NCBI GenBank assembly: GCA_015146655.1
Contig: VKHL01000019.1
Span: 218,809 to 282,808, forward strand
Reading direction: 5' to 3'
Length of the DNA stretch: 64,000 nt
Source: Ochromonas danica
Taxonomy: Eukaryota; Sar; Chrysophyceae; Chromulinales; Chromulinaceae
The notes beneath the pieces were generated by a model. It saw only the letters and a list, made by a program, of their open reading frames with translations, was not told the DNA's origin and did not search any database. Below are positions 31,174 through 45,944 of this stretch, piece after piece. A program made the position numbers and the translations under genes. Each line of letters begins with the position of its first letter. The stretch's first letter is position 1.

Positions 31174-34100
31174 TCAAACATGGGACGTCTGCAAGAGAAG
31201 TGCTACGGAGCGCTGGGCCCATTGATTCTTCGTCAATCCTGCAGCCACGGGAAGCAATGCTTGGCAGATTAACTGTTTTCGACTTTCATTGAGATAGACC
31301 GGGAAAACTTCAGTGGCTGTGGTTGAAGCCAAGCTCTTTTGGGGGCGCCAGCTGAGCTTGCATTTCTGTAAATTGTGGCGCAAGTCTTCCGAGAACTGTA
31401 AGCCCAGAGCGTTGGCATCGAACTGTGCACCCTGCACCACAAGACTTTCAATTGAAAACTCCAAACTCGCATCATCGGATCCATGGGAGTTGTTATCCAA
31501 GGAAAACCAAAGTTCCAGCTCTTCCAAGCTGCATCTGAGTTTCTGCTCACAATAGATCTAACGTCAGAGTTCATTTCAAACATGCCAATAATATAGAAAG
31601 TACCTGAGCAGTCTCTTGTCGGCAAGCTGCGATGAAGGCTTCCGGGCTGAACATACGTCCCAAGCAGAAACAGTAACTTGAGCGTGCATCCACAAAGCTT
31701 ACAATACTTTCCTTGGAAGACAACGCGGGACCATACGACAACAACTGTTGAACTCTCATCACAAGATCATCAAGCCAAACATTCATAGTCAATCCAGTCT
31801 CACACATGGGATAAAGAGATTTCCAATGCTTGGGTAGGGTTGCAGTTCGATAGCACGATAGAATATCTCTCACACCATTGGTCAATTTGCTACCCCCTGC
31901 GACGTAGGCTTGTACAGTAACCAAATCTGTCTTTACCATCGCCACTACCTTGGCACCAAAAAGGAGTTCACGAAGCAAAGTACGAGCTAAGACAGATGTT
32001 CCTGTACCAGCAGCAGTGACAATATCTTGCAGTTGGGTTGGATCGGGCAAGAGATTGATCCATCTTGAGAAAGCTTCCACAAGAATCGCCTGTTGTCCCT
32101 TGTGTAAGAAGCTATTGTCGGAGGGTGTGGATGCACCATCCATATCTTCTATGGTCAATAATCCCTCCAACACTGCCAGATTTGCCAAAGCCCGCTGGGC
32201 AACGGTCCGCTTCAACTGGGTTTCCGCTGTTGAAGGCAGACCAATCCATGCAGGAGAGTTGGAATCTGGCAAAGACTTTGTCCATGTTTCCAGAGCCTAA
32301 GAGAAGCAAACGATGACATTGTGGGAGTTAGAAAAGCAATAAATACATGAACGAGCAATCACCTGTCTTCCAAGACTGTCTGGCAGTGTCACTAAGGCAT
32401 TTCCTTGCGTATCTCTTGCTAGCACTGCACCAGCGCTGTAGTTACGAGCATTGAAGATATCCTGTACGAAGGACTCCAACGCAGCCTGGTATCAACAGTT
32501 GAACATGAAATGACGTATGCTCGAAGCAAATTCCATATTTGCCTTACCTGATCAAAGGGCTGATCGACGCGACCTCCATAGAGAGATTCTGAGATTAGGA
32601 CCTGTAGGGCTTGCCAAGGTAGCTGCTGTGGATCAACGTGACCACGGCCACCAGCCACTTCATCCACCCATTCATCAATAACATCCACCGAGCACTGAAC
32701 ATCTGCGTCGTTGAATTCATAGCGCTTGGTCCAGCCCAGTGGAGCATATCGAAGACGCTCCTGCACAACAGCATTAAACCAAGCAAAGAGACCATACAGG
32801 CGAGCTCTTTCGACAGGCTGCTTCTCGATACGCTGAGGTGATAAAGAGGCGAAGAAGCGCTGCAAACTGGCCTTCATGCCGCTTGAAGATTCAAATACAA
32901 GAACTTCGGACATTCGAAGCAGAGAAGTGGGCAGTAGATCGCTGATCTCGCAGGTCATGAACAATCGGAAATTATTGTGTGCAGACATGTTGTGAAGCCT
33001 CTTCTCTAGAAGCCCCAACCAATCTGGACAGAGATGGACATTGCGCAACAATACCCAGCAACCCAACTTCGAGGCCTGGGCTATAAGCTTATCAGCCTCT
33101 GTAAAGCCTTCGGAGGAACCCATGGAGACCTGTAACAAACGGGTTTGCATTGCTTCGCTGAGAGCATCAATCTTGCCACTCGCATCTTGCCCCACCTGGG
33201 AACAAAGCATAAGAGGAACGGAAGGAGCCGAGTCCTTCTCCACAAATCGCTTCAGGTCTACTGCGCAGAGTTCTCTCCACTCGTAGCCATAAGAAGAAAA
33301 CACAACAGTAATGTAGTCTTCCAGTGCAAACAGAACACGCTCTGGACGGATGGCACGGATCAAAACTGCCTTCAACAGAGCTTTACGCTCAGGTGATTGT
33401 TTGGAAATATCTTTGCCGAGATAATCCAGTGGGACGCAAGTTTCGGGCTCAGTTGATTCCATAAATGCTCTCCAAACGGCTGCGTGATCCGTGATAGAAG
33501 AATGAAGTTCAGCAAATGAAGGCAACAGAGAAAGAGCAACAAGGTTTTTGGCCAAGAGATCCGAACAAAATTCTCCAGGGAAGGCACTCTTAAATTTCTG
33601 GAGGAGCGAAGAAGACGCTTCCAGATGCATCGCACCTTTGGTGAGAAAGTCCGCTTCAGCATCGGACAGCATTCGATCGGGTTGATTCGATGAAGAAATC
33701 TGAGCGAGACGAACAAGAAACACAAGTTTGTCTTCATCCCTTAAACTAGGGAGCACACGACGCGACAACTCCTTCAAGAAGGCACCTTTGACCAATTCAA
33801 TTCTTGCTTGTACAGCTACATTCGAAGAAACTTTAAACTCTTCCTCTTTGGGCTTCATGGACAGCAGAACAGAGTGAACAATATCCAGGAAGTAATGAAG
33901 AGTATACTGGTAAAGGAAATATATTTCTGCAAGGCTCTCTAAAGTAAAAAATATATTGGAAACGGCCTGAGCAAGAGGCAAGTAAGTGTTAGAAATAGCG
34001 CGCACTTCATCAAGTGTTTCAGCTGTTCGTCCCACTTCCGCATGCAATTTAGCAGCATCAGATTTGATACTCTCCAAAGTATTGATCACACTGTCATCGT

Positions 34101-37100
34101 CAAGAATAGCTCCTTGCACTGCGCTGATGCGATCCAAAAGGATATCTTGCAGCTCTCGTAACTTCGCATTTTGTTCCCCCTGCAAACGTAACACATCTGT
34201 TCGACGTTTGTCAACATCAGGCCTTTCTGTTTTCAAAATCTCCGAAAGTACTTGAGATTCCAAGGAGGCTGGGGTCACAGTGAAGTTCACCACAGTAACA
34301 CGCGAGCAAAGGTCTGGTGAAAAGTGCGCTGCGGGATTACGAGTGAGCAAAATAATCATAAATTTAGGTGAAAAGTCGATATCTTCATTGCCGAGGCGAA
34401 TAACTGTACGCCCGCCTGTACGCTGCACTTCGCGATTGAGGACGGGGTTGAGAATTGGATCGAGATTTTCCACATCCTCGACTAAGAGAGGATTACCGAA
34501 GCGAATAGCTGTGACAAGAGTCTTCAGAAAAGCGGCATCCAAGAATGATGTCTTCACGATGCGTTGAGAAGAGAATTTACTCAACAGAAAACGTAAAGCT
34601 TGCCCAGAAGGATCGATAACGAGCGGGAAGCGATGGAAACGCTCCAAAAGAATGGCATTCTGAATCGCCAGTGAATCATTGGGTAGTCCATGCTCAAGCC
34701 ACTTGAGTTGGTCAGAGGGTCTTGAAAGATAGGCCACCATATCAAGATCTGCACGGAATGGAACTCCAAGGCTTTCCATAGATTCCGTCCAGTCTGTCAT
34801 CAGGCGTCGACGTATCTTGTGATCAAAAATACCAGCATAAGTAAGAAATGCTGCGGATAGCAAACAATCCCCAATCAGACTAGACATCTGCAAATCAAAT
34901 GATTGAGCCGTGGACTCCCATCGAGTCTTTTCTTCCTGCAAAGAGGCCAAGAGAGCATTGGCACGACTCACACGACGAGACACTGAGTCCATTTCTGTGC
35001 GGATAATTTCAGTCTCACGAATAGCTGCAGCATATTCAATCTTATAAGTCTTGATAGCATCTTCCAGATGAGAAACTTCAGCCACAGCGTCCTGTTGTCT
35101 CACAGCCATTTCCTTTGACTGTTCTTGAAGCGTGAGCATCTCATCTCGTAGAGGTTTAATCTTTTTCAGGATTGAGGCATACTTAATCTGACTGCCTGCC
35201 CATTTGTAAAGTGGTCCACAAGCCTTGGAAGCACGATCTACAGAATTATAATCCAACTCAGTGTTGGAGAGGTAATTGTCATTAACAATCTTCATTTGCT
35301 TTGGAGTGAGCGAAAGTGGATCAAAATTAACCACCGTGGTAATGAAATCATCACGACGGATGATTTTACGAATTTCGTTCCATTCCGTATTGGTTTCACC
35401 GATCATCACAGCCACCATTTCCATGGTAAGCCGAACTGCATTGGGAGGGTGAGCCAGAGCACGCACTTCGTCCAGTTGGTTCTTGCGAATATTTGACACA
35501 CTTTGCTTCGCTGAAATGAGGGCTGGCTCAGCCTCAGAAAGCTCTTTCTCCACAGCTTCTTTGCGAACACGAATCTCTTCGTTTTGACACTTCAGCTCGG
35601 CCGTTAGCTTCTCTGCGATTGCCTTGCGCTGTTCGGCCTCATTTTGCTTCTCCACCATCTGAGTCAACTTGATGTTAGCTTCGCTGTCTTTGACACGCAG
35701 GCGTTCGTTCTTCGCGAGCAATTCTTTATTCAATTCCGCAACTTGATCTTGCGTTTCCAAGAGCTTTTGCAAGCCAGCGCGAACATGGGTCTGTTGATCT
35801 TCAAGACCATTTTTCATCTCGCGCTCCGTGTGAATAAACTTGTTGATGAAATCCAGAAAGTCACGCGGAGACAGATAGTGCTGCTTGCCACTTGTCTTAC
35901 CCACTCGCATGGCGACGGATTTTGCACTGTCATGCATACTGACCAAAGCTGCAACAACGGCCTCGCTGAGAGTGATATCTTGGGCTTTGATCACATCTGC
36001 GACAACACTTAAGATTTCGGCAGGACGAGAAGGTACCATGTATCTTGTATATCCCGTATCAAGTTGCTTGGTGAAATCTCTTGCCACTTGAATCAGTGCA
36101 TCTTTACTCCAGGTCCCAAACCAGTCAACCACACAACGATTGAAAAGTGCGGGTGAGGTTGTACATCGGTTTGAGAAGTCAGCAGAGAGCGGATTCATAG
36201 TAAAAACTACATGCAAATTACGTTGAATAACTCGCGTGAATCGTCGAAATAACTCATCCTCAGAGTCCATTACTAATCCCTCTCGTTGATTAAAGCTATC
36301 TCTGCATGCTGCAAGTAATTGGACGCGGTCCTCGCCTTCAAACAAGCCTGGCACCTCACCAGATGCCAACAGAGCATTCATCCTTTCCAAAAATGCCGAA
36401 GATAAGGCATTGCTTTCATCAAAAATAAAGCAGATCTTCTCGCCATCAACTCCAACTCTCCTGAATAAGGTGCGCAGATCTTCATCAAACTGATCGATGG
36501 TGTAGCGACTATTAGCTTTGATCTGAAAAACATTCAAACCATTCATCCAAGCCACAAAACGGGTGAGCACAGTTTTGCCGACTCCAGACTCTCCAACGAG
36601 TAACAAATGACCAACTGGATGTCTCAACACGTTATCGATACGAAGCACGTGATCCAGGACCTCATCGAAAATTACCAAAGGAACATCAAGCTCTTCTTCA
36701 TAAAAAACACGAAGTCTTGCACCAACAAATTCACGCAATACATCTCTTTCGGTGCTTTGGTAGGTCTTCTTTAGCCATTGGGAGAACAAAATGGGCTGCT
36801 TCAAAGCAGCAGGAACGTCTACTCCAGGGAAATGCCGAGCTGCAGTAAGATCTACCAAATCGGCACACCATGTTTTGTCTGCAAAGTCGATGAGGCGGTC
36901 TTGAAAGAGCCGCAACGCTTCGTGACCCCACAAGCGAACCAACTCTTCAGGTGACATTGCATCGAGCGGCTCCATAGCTTCATACATGGCTCTTACCCAG
37001 CGACTCAACTCGCGAGGAGAATAGATATATTGGGGAGCCTGATCTGGAGAAAAGCGGTCCTTGTTCTTCACATAGAATTCCACCATTGCATCATTCAGAG

Positions 37101-40100
37101 GATCAACAAACCCTTTCAAATTGGGATGCATCCGAAGGAGTGCTTGGTTGAAGCACCGATAGATTTGCTTCAATGATGACTCAACAGGGTAATCCACGAA
37201 AAGAACCGGGGCGTGGCGAAGGAATCTACTCGACAGTTCAACTCGACCTGCATCTGTGGGTGGGTTGCAGGCACCAACAAATTGAACGCGTCTGAGATGC
37301 ACCCATTTGCAATCATTATTCCAGAAGCCCCCATGCTCCGTGAGCTGACGCAAGAAACTGATCACTTTCTGAGTGCCATATGAATCCTGAGCCGGTAAAT
37401 TGATCTCATCACAGAAAATAACCAGCCATTGGCTATCACGATAGGATTGACGATTTGGCTGCAAAGTAAGACCATCCGGGCTGTCAACGATCTCACAATA
37501 TTGAGCGAAGGTTTTCAGGATGATTTCTGGATTAGTGCCAGAAGAGAAGCTCAGAGGAGCCAAGATGTACTCTGGCATGGACTCTAAAACTGAAGTCAAC
37601 GTCATCGTTTTGCCAGATCCAGGAGGACCACACAGAATCAAATGCTTGCGAGACATCAACCAGGCCTTCAAGACTTCGACGTGACGCACAGTATCAGTCG
37701 TGGTAATTACCACATCAGTGGAGGAAACTTTGTGCGATTCGATCTCCATACGTGGAACAAAAGTACTCCATTCAATCCATTCACCATCCTGTATGTTAGG
37801 ATATACATCAAGCAAAGAAAGCTTTGATGTGGGAAAGGAAATGCTCATATGCTCATGAATTAAAGATGCCAATTCGAGCCTGCTAGTTGTAGAGAGGGAA
37901 CTTCCAAAAGACCACAACAGGGAGAAGAGGAGCCATTTTGTGGCGAAATTGGTGAGATGGTCGTCCGACAAGGGAAAATCGGAATTGCTTTCATTGTATT
38001 CCAAGCAAAGCGCAATACCTCGCATGAGCATGGAACACAAAGTCTCCAGCAAACGACCAGCCTTACACTCCATTACGTGACTTGCTTGGAGAGCATGATG
38101 TAGTGCTGTCTCAACCAAAGCAGGTGCTTGCAAGAAGAAAGCTGTGATCGATTCAATAAACTTCTTTCTCATTTCATTTTGTACTGCCAACAGATCGCCA
38201 ATATAAAGTGACCCATCATTAGATCGCAATTCCTCTTTCGCCAATTTAGTCAATAAATTGCGGAATGCCATGTCCATTGAAACAGTGCTACCAGCAAACC
38301 AAACCATCCCACAACGCGACACAGTAGCCAAAGTAGCATGCTTTAGATTATCCACTTCCATCATAATGCGAACATTGGGAGGTATTTTAAGGCGGTCACC
38401 AGAGGGAAGAGTCAATACCTTATTATCATCAAGGACAGAGTTAAGGTTCTCAGCCCACTCAGGATCAACATCACCATCGAAAATAATCCACGAACGACGC
38501 ACACCACGCAGGGCGCTGGGGTCAGCCAACTTTCTCAAGATCTTTGTGAATACGCCGTCTGTCCATTCCAACGTATTTGGGTCAAGAGATCCAAATAATT
38601 TTTCCTTTTTTATCGACTTGGGATCAATTACGTAGGCGTCCCCCTTCACACCATCAACTTTGCACAATGCTTTCAACAGAATTCTCCAAGCTGATGTCTT
38701 GCCACTGCCCGAAGGTCCGACCATCATAATGCCATGGCGAATGTCTTGAATTTGCTTTAACTGGATTATCTTTTGCAACCATTCATCCCCAACCTCCAAA
38801 CACTCTTCACTGCAAATTTGGCGCACCGCTTGAATAAGAACTTCATTCCCCATAGCGGGCAATGAAGCGCCAGGAAACACAGCTTGAAGGAGGGAGATAA
38901 AAAGAGGAATATCTTCGGCAACTAACTTCGGAAGTATGCTGTCACACGTACTCTTGAGAAGAACGCCCTTCTCCAATTCCATGAGATCTTCAATATTATC
39001 GAAGGTGGTATTATCACTTGCACGGCTCAACGCTTGACGTTTCAGTTCGCCCGCACCAACCAATACACTCTTCAATGCTCTCAATCCGAAGTCGTAATGG
39101 CTCTGGTCAGACAGCTGTTCTTCACATAAGACGAACAGAAGAACTATTTTCCCCGCCAAATCTTCCGCTGTAGCGATACCTTGACTGAACAACATAACCT
39201 GAGCAATTAGCTTGCGGTCAGGAATGGACATTGCAACGGCACGGAATAACTGTTTGAGATTATCCGGCAAGTTGCTGCGACCAGCATATCCAGGATTAAG
39301 AGTGACAAAGATCCCAACATCTCGAGATAGCTTACAGGACAAACCCATCAGATCAATTTGATTCTGGTTTGTCAAGAGGCCGCGTTGAATAGAAAGAATT
39401 TGCTGAGATACGGCGGACAAAATGCGTTCTTCCAATCGATTGAATTCATCAAAGCAACCCCAAGCGCCAACCTGACATAAACCAGAGAATATTCGTCCCA
39501 TGGCTGCATAATCAAAGCTTGAATCACAATTGAAAACAAGTACAAATCGACCCAATTGCGAACCCAACATCTTTACGGACTCTGTCTTGCCCGTGCCAGC
39601 GGGACCGAAAGGGTTTCCACCCATTCTGAAATGCAAGGCTTGAGTTAAAGTGAGATAACATCTATCTGTCAAGGGTGTCTGCACAAGGCGCTCTCCAATG
39701 CCCAAGTATTCAAAGCCATAATGAAAACACGCATTAGACATCTTGATAAGGAGTCGATTCATCAGCACCGTTTCCTTGGGATCCCAATAGAATCGCAAAT
39801 GGTAAAGCCATCCAAAGTCACTGATCGAGCTAATTCCTTTACCAATGAGGGATCTGAGCACATCCCTTTGGTGGACCATTTCTGTCAACAATTGCTCAGT
39901 CTTCTGTCGCAATTCTGCTTCCATGTTTTGTAACACAGATAGACTCAAAGCTTGGAGGCGGGCGTCAAGAGCGCTCAATGACGCTTGGAGTTTTGCCGGC
40001 GCAGCAGTTCGGTCATTGCGAAGAGCTTCTTCACAAGCTCTTGTCCAGGCCAACTGCATAGCCAAAATGCAAATTTGGGCCGGAAATCTGTTGATCCAAG

Positions 40101-43100
40101 GAAGCAGCTCTTCCACATCACCTTCTAGCAGTTCTGCCAGAGCTTTATCAATGAGAATGTTGAGTGTAACAGACATTTGCGTATGAAGATCGCCGAGCCA
40201 TTCTTTCACTCCAGTATTCAAGCTTATAGCCGATGACAGATCAACGCTCTCGCCTTCCTTGGAAAGCATGGCAGTGGCAAACATCTCTTTGAATTCAGTT
40301 TCAGAACCTAAATTGGTCTTTAATCCTGCTACCGCAGCAAACATTTTGCCCAAGTGCATCATGATCTTGGCAGGCTCATTACTGTTTCCAATAATCTCGA
40401 CCAGATCATCGTTATTAACAAAGTAGAAACGCTAAACAAGGACAAAGTTAGCACAAAACAAGAAGAAAACTAACAACGAAAATCTTACTGGAAAAATCTG
40501 CCTTTGACTTTCAAGATACTCTCCCAAAGCTTTCTGAATGAGCGCCATAGTACTATCCTCTCGCTCCAGTTGTCGACACAGATTTTCGATTTGAAGAACC
40601 TCTAAAGCAACAGGTTTGCTTGACATACGTTTCATCAGCGACGAATACTCATTATCTATGCTCTTGAATTTTGTGAACTGAGCAGGCAATTGAGCCTTAA
40701 TATCATTGTTCTTGAAGATGCCGCGAAGATACAACCACTTCCGTTGCACTTCCACCCAAATATCGAAAATACTGCGCAAATTCGTCAACCGACTCTCCCA
40801 GCTAACAGCATCTTCTTGGAATTCAGGAACATTGCGGAAATAGGGACTTTGCTTCAACGAAGCAAGAGCATTTAAATTATCTTCAAGAGTGGAGAAAAGA
40901 CCCTCCCATGCAGTAACAATTTTCGCACCATCGCGTGCAGATATGGTTATTTCCCTAGCAACCCAATGGTCGCGTAGATCGTGCAGGAATTGTTCCAGTG
41001 CCAACTCCCCTTGAGCTGTTGAGAGCACTTCGCTGATATACTTACGATGCACAAGAGCATTACTTTCCCAGATTACACCAACAGTCAACGTTTTCCAGGT
41101 CGCGGACAACCCCATTTTGTCAAGAAGAACTTTCCAGTGACGATCCTTCAATGCATCAGTGCTTAAGTCGCGTAACAGAGACTGAAGTCCCAGATATTTC
41201 TGCAACTTCTCCAGGATTGTTTCCACAGCAGCATAACCGCGTAACTTTGCGGGGACCTGCTTCACTTCAGCTATAAGATCCTCCAAACTTTTTCGAATTT
41301 TTGGCGGATTGAGGTCCTTCATGGGAGTAGCGCTAACTGCTTGAAGTTTCTCTGTGATTGGCGCAATAGCAGTCCAAGCCTCTCGCAAATCGGCGATTTC
41401 CTGCTCAACAAAGCTAAGGCGATCATCGGGAATGAAATCTAATCGCAATGACTCTTTGGCAGCTCTTAGGCGTTTCGCGTCCTCATGGATTTTCTCCCGT
41501 TGCACCGAAAACATCGACAAAGCTTCAAGTGCGGCTGTGACGACAACATTACCTTCCACTGGTTTTGACAAATTCCAACTTTCCAAAAATGTTTCGATAC
41601 GGCTTTGAATAGAAGCATCCTCTTCGCGGATTTTCTGTTGCAACGCTGGTAGTTGAGCATTCATCGCAGCAGTTCTTCTCTCCAAAATATCGCACAAGTC
41701 AGTGTAAACACCCAATATATTCGATACCGGCAACCAATCGACGGGAAAGTTGAAACGTTGGCTTTGCAGGAGCTTTTCGGAAACTTTCAAATTAGAGATG
41801 TTTTCGTCTAACTCGACCACGCTGTCCTTAACTTTGGTGATTAAGTGGACACCAATAATTGCATCTTTCGTTGTTCCTTCGAAGGAAATGCTCTCTAATC
41901 GGCTTTTTGTACCAATTAACTCTCCATGGATAGTTTTAATTTCTTCCAATAAAATAGCACCAAAACGGCTTTGCGCGTCTCGCTGCCATGTATCATACTT
42001 AAGATTGATCTTGTTTTGTGCTTGGCGATGGTTAATGATGATGGGGCCAAATGCTCTCTCATCATCTTCTACATCTATTGCGGCCCTTGCAGTTTTGATA
42101 TCGGTAAGGAACTGCCTCCAATAATCCAAGTTCTTTCCAAGATGCTCGGCTATCGTAGAAATAGAGGCATCCCACAGGGCTTGATACTGTAGCCAGTCGA
42201 GAATATGTGCTCTTGCAGCATTAACCTTTTTGGTCACAGTAGAGTAAGGTAAGAGTAGAATGTCTGAGTCCAGACGTTCCAATAGATCGGAATAATCCGC
42301 TTTGGCCTTAGATGCCTCCGCAAAGACTTGAAACCTTCCCGCGGCAATGCGAGGCAAAGTGCAGATCACGGCGATGAACTCATGATACTCTCTGATCCAA
42401 TAGCGCATGGTGGTTTCCAGCGTGGGTTGCACGTAAATCAACTGATTCGACACAGATAGTTCATGATAAGATGGAGTGAGAACAATCACAGGCAAAGGAT
42501 GCTCATCCACGGTACGAATGTCCAGATCGCCCAGCATTTCATCCAATTGCTCGAAATTGGCACGATCACGAGTGGAAGCAGCTTGAGGGGTGGGTATTGG
42601 GGTACTCTTGAAGAAAGATCGCACATCCTTAGCACTGGGTAAAGCCGACCCAATCGCACTGGGTACATCAGTCGCAACTTGAAAATCCCTGGCAAATGCC
42701 GCCGACCAAATTAAAATAGCGGTTTTAAGTCGTTCCTTTAAAACTTCTTCCAGACGATTGTCGAGTTGTTGCACCCAAGGCTGCACATTCGTCAGTCCTT
42801 TTGAGGGAAGCTCATCTACGATAGCTTGAATAGCCAACAGCAGCTCTTCAAAGACGGCTCGATTATATTCGCAAGTGGAGAGATCAGCGAGATGCTTCTC
42901 TATCATACTTAGGCGATTAGTAACATCATCTACGCGCTCTTGAAGATGAGTGATCTTGTTTACCAAATGGTTAACCCAGTCATTCAGAGTGTTTGGAGGA
43001 GAATCCCATCGGATCCATTTTGCGCGCTTGGCGCCACCCACGGCTTCATTAAATAGTTCACGCACCTCTTCTATTTGCTTGATCAAGAGAGGCAGATTTC

Positions 43101-45604
43101 GATCGTTGATTTTCCCTTTGGCACTATTGTAGCTGACCAAGGCAGCATCGAGGGCTAAAGCAGTAGGGTAACGAGCGAACGCCTCTTTTGCTCGGGATTT
43201 AATGGTTGTGGGAATTGTCTTTTGAGCGACACTCATTTTGGGGAGCAGCCACTCCAGATACTGTACTTCCTTGTAAGTAGTGATTTGTTTCTCATCGAAG
43301 TTCACTTTCAAAACCTTCATCAGCGTTCTTTGATCGGTTTCTACCAAAATCAGCAGATCCTTCACTTTACTATATTTGCTCACATCACTTTTAATTTGGA
43401 CAGAAATCCAATCTTCGTATATTTGTTGTGTCCCTAGATAACCACGGAGGGCATCACAGACATCTTTCAATTGCTTGCCCTCGGCATGATCCTCCCAATC
43501 TTGTCCAAGAACGTTTTGAATGCGCTCCATTAGGGTGCTAAGTTGATTTTCAATCTGCCTGGCCCAAATAATACGTCCACTGAGTGGAGGAATATCTCTC
43601 AAATCGGCCATTACTCTCTCATACGAATCATCATAACGTAATCGGAATTTGTCTTGTAACTTCTTCACATCCTCTCTGACGCTCTTCATCAAGGTGGCGC
43701 GAAAGGAATTGACAGCACTTCGGATCGCTGGTCTATAGAATAGAGGATTAAAGACCGAAAATATTCTAAACATCTCATCAGCTGACTTGGCTTCCCCAAG
43801 CCGCTCTTCTAGAATGTGAGTAATGCGTTCATCTAATTTCTCCAGACGACGATTGTATTGTTCCCTGCTACTTATCCAGGCAGCTTGTCCTGCGGGCGAA
43901 ATATCAAACAGATCGGCGTTGGTTTTGACAAATATCTGATAAGCTTCTGAGAGCTCCGACAAGAAGCTTCCATCGCTGTTGGCCAAGGCAGTGGTAAATA
44001 CCGTGAGCAAGTGATCGTGCTCACTTCGAAATCTGAAGACCTCCTCAATTCTCTTCTGTAATCCATCAAGGTCGAACTTCAAGGTGGTGAAATTCTCATT
44101 TCTTCTCTTTGCCACGTCTCGCATTGTCGTTCGTTGAGTATTCAAGTTGGTTGACCAAGCCAAAAACACTTCATCACACTGGCCTTTAAGAACCTGCCAA
44201 TCAGGCAGCGGACAGTGCATTATCTTTTTCTCTTCAAGGATACTAATCATCTTGGAAAACACAACTGATCCCAACACTTCCAAAAGCCGCATAGCTCGAC
44301 CATAGTCATATTGAGAATGCTTGAGTTTCGAGAAATGGGTAAGACAATTCGTGACGCAGCGAGAGAGCTTCGGTGTTAGATTGTTCGCGCTCTGCAACTC
44401 ATCAATAGGGAAATCGCGTAAAAAGGTCAACGACACGCCAACAGTCTTAAGAGCACGATCGAGGACCGATTCTGCTTCGTGAATAAGCTGTTCTGAAACG
44501 CGATTTGTCCGCTTGAGAACGAGTTTGGTGAGCAGAATAGGCGCGCTCTCCATCTGCTCCTTCGTTTCCGCCAGCTTGCGGTCAAGATCCTTCCAAAAAT
44601 TGATTTCCTTTTCAACCGTCCCAGCAAAAGGGGATTCCGTCAGGCGAGTCTGTCGAATAATCTCTGCAGGCCATAACTTTGCGGTCTTGTTCACAGCATT
44701 GGCAAACTCTTCTTTCTTCTCTTCTGTCTCGCCCATGGTCAACTGGATGTTACTAAAGAACACATCCACTTGGGCGGCATTATAGCGCTCAAGATAAGTG
44801 CGCAGTTGCTCTGCAGTGACTGCCTTCGCAATCTCAGTGAGAGAGGGCGGTATGGGCAAAGCAATGCTTGGAATGGACGAGCCGCGCTGACATTGCTCCA
44901 AAGCAAAATCCAACTCTCTGACTTTCTTTTGAAGGATGAAGCTGAGGTCATCTTCTTCATTGATAGCCTCCATTGTCTACAAGCGAGAAAGATAGAAAAG
45001 GTGTTAAGATTCAGCCATGGAATGAAAAAGCAGGATCCATCCCCTACATGAGTATTTTGGCGTATTGTTCTAGCTATCGGAGCTATAAAATGACGAGTGA
45101 ACTGCTGTAGGTTTTGCAAGTAGACAGCAGACTTAGCATCCGAGCTTTCTTCGTCCTTGCCTTCCGTCAGCACACTTGCGATTTGTACCTGCGAGAAGAG
45201 CGGGCGAGAGCCATCCAAGGGGAGGTCTTTCGTCTTGATCAGAACAAGGTTAGCCACAAACTTGCTCACAAAAGTCTTCACTTCCAAGGACAGAGCAACT
45301 GTGTGGATAGATCTTTAGAGAAATGTTCGCACCGTAACGTGAAGGAAGAAGACAAATCTGACTTACTCTCTGACTCGGAAATCTCCACAACTAACAGCGA
45401 TTGCTCGGCCGTCAACGCGAATCTGAATAGCGATTCCTTTGAAGCTTCGTTTTGATCCACAGCGCGGTCAATTAAAGCTGCAATCCTTTCCGTGCTGAGC
45501 AGAGGCAGGAAAGGAGAAACGATCCTGTTGAGATGCGCTTTGAGCCCGTCAACCACTTCAAGATCCGACGAACTTGATGCTGCATTTTCCTCTGAGCTCT
45601 CCAT
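31174..45604 (-). CDS. DYNC1H1: Cytoplasmic dynein 1 heavy chain
   Basis: Seven exons: 45604-45367, 45298-45048, 44976-40489, 40431-32548, 32485-32363, 32296-31604 and 31542-31174 (introns 57-71 nt) encode 4,681 aa; human DYNC1H1 is 4,646. The tail and linker contain SGRIIWARQIENQLSTLMER and NEMFRIFS-like segments (DEMFRIFSVFNPLF). P-loops lie at about residues 1935 (AAA1, GPAGTGKTESVK), 2230 (AAA2, GPSGSGKT), 2594 (AAA3, GPPGSGKT) and 2937 (AAA4, GESGVGKT), with GAWGCFDEFNRLEERILSAV in AAA1. The stalk coiled coil is at about 3190-3470. ERLVQTPLTDRCYLTLTQAL, the AAA3 and AAA4 segments and the C-terminal region are of dynein-1 type, not IFT dynein 2 or axonemal type. It drives minus-end transport on microtubules. 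All four P-loops look intact. Head-to-head with IFT122. Confidence 0.97.
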
Positions 45605-45944
45605 GGTTGTCAAGCAACAACAGAGAAATCAAAGGGAAAGAAATACTTGACTGGGAAAAGACGCAGATGTCCTTCTTTGTCTTCTTGTTTTGTCTTCTCG
45701 ACTGTCCCAGCAGACCGCCAAGCGCTGAACACAGCCCGCAATCCAACCTCTAGATCCTCAGATATCTAGATCCTCAGGTCTCTAGATCCTCAGATCTCTG
45801 GATAACTACAGTCAAGAAACAGTTTTTGTGTTGTTTATTGTGTTGGCCGTTTCTCTTGTTTGGCCTCCAGCAAGGCTAAGGTATTCAAAAACTCCCCGAA
45901 GCGCTCGCAATATTGGAGCCTGTCTCGCAAGCATCTTCTCTCCA
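45605..45944. promoter_or_regulatory. Divergent promoter region (dynein 1 heavy chain / IFT122)
   Basis: A 340-bp spacer between start codons at 45604 and 45945. It contains a triplicated 16-bp unit at 45749-45796. Promoter function is inferred from the head-to-head arrangement of the two genes. Confidence 0.5.
45749..45796. repeat. Three tandem 16-bp repeats in the dynein/IFT122 spacer
   Basis: TCTAGATCCTCAGATA, TCTAGATCCTCAGGTC and TCTAGATCCTCAGATC follow each other at 45749-45764, 45765-45780 and 45781-45796, with a partial fourth unit (TCTGGAT). They are 145-195 bp from both start codons. Confidence 0.9.

Noticed and set aside
31174-45604. Assignment of the dynein heavy chain as IFT dynein 2 because of the IFT neighbours
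   Set aside because: The motor and tail segments match cytoplasmic dynein 1 much better than dynein 2 (for example RLVQTPLTDRCYLTLTQAL and FGPAGTGKTESVK), and the four P-loop positions nearly coincide with those of DYNC1H1.
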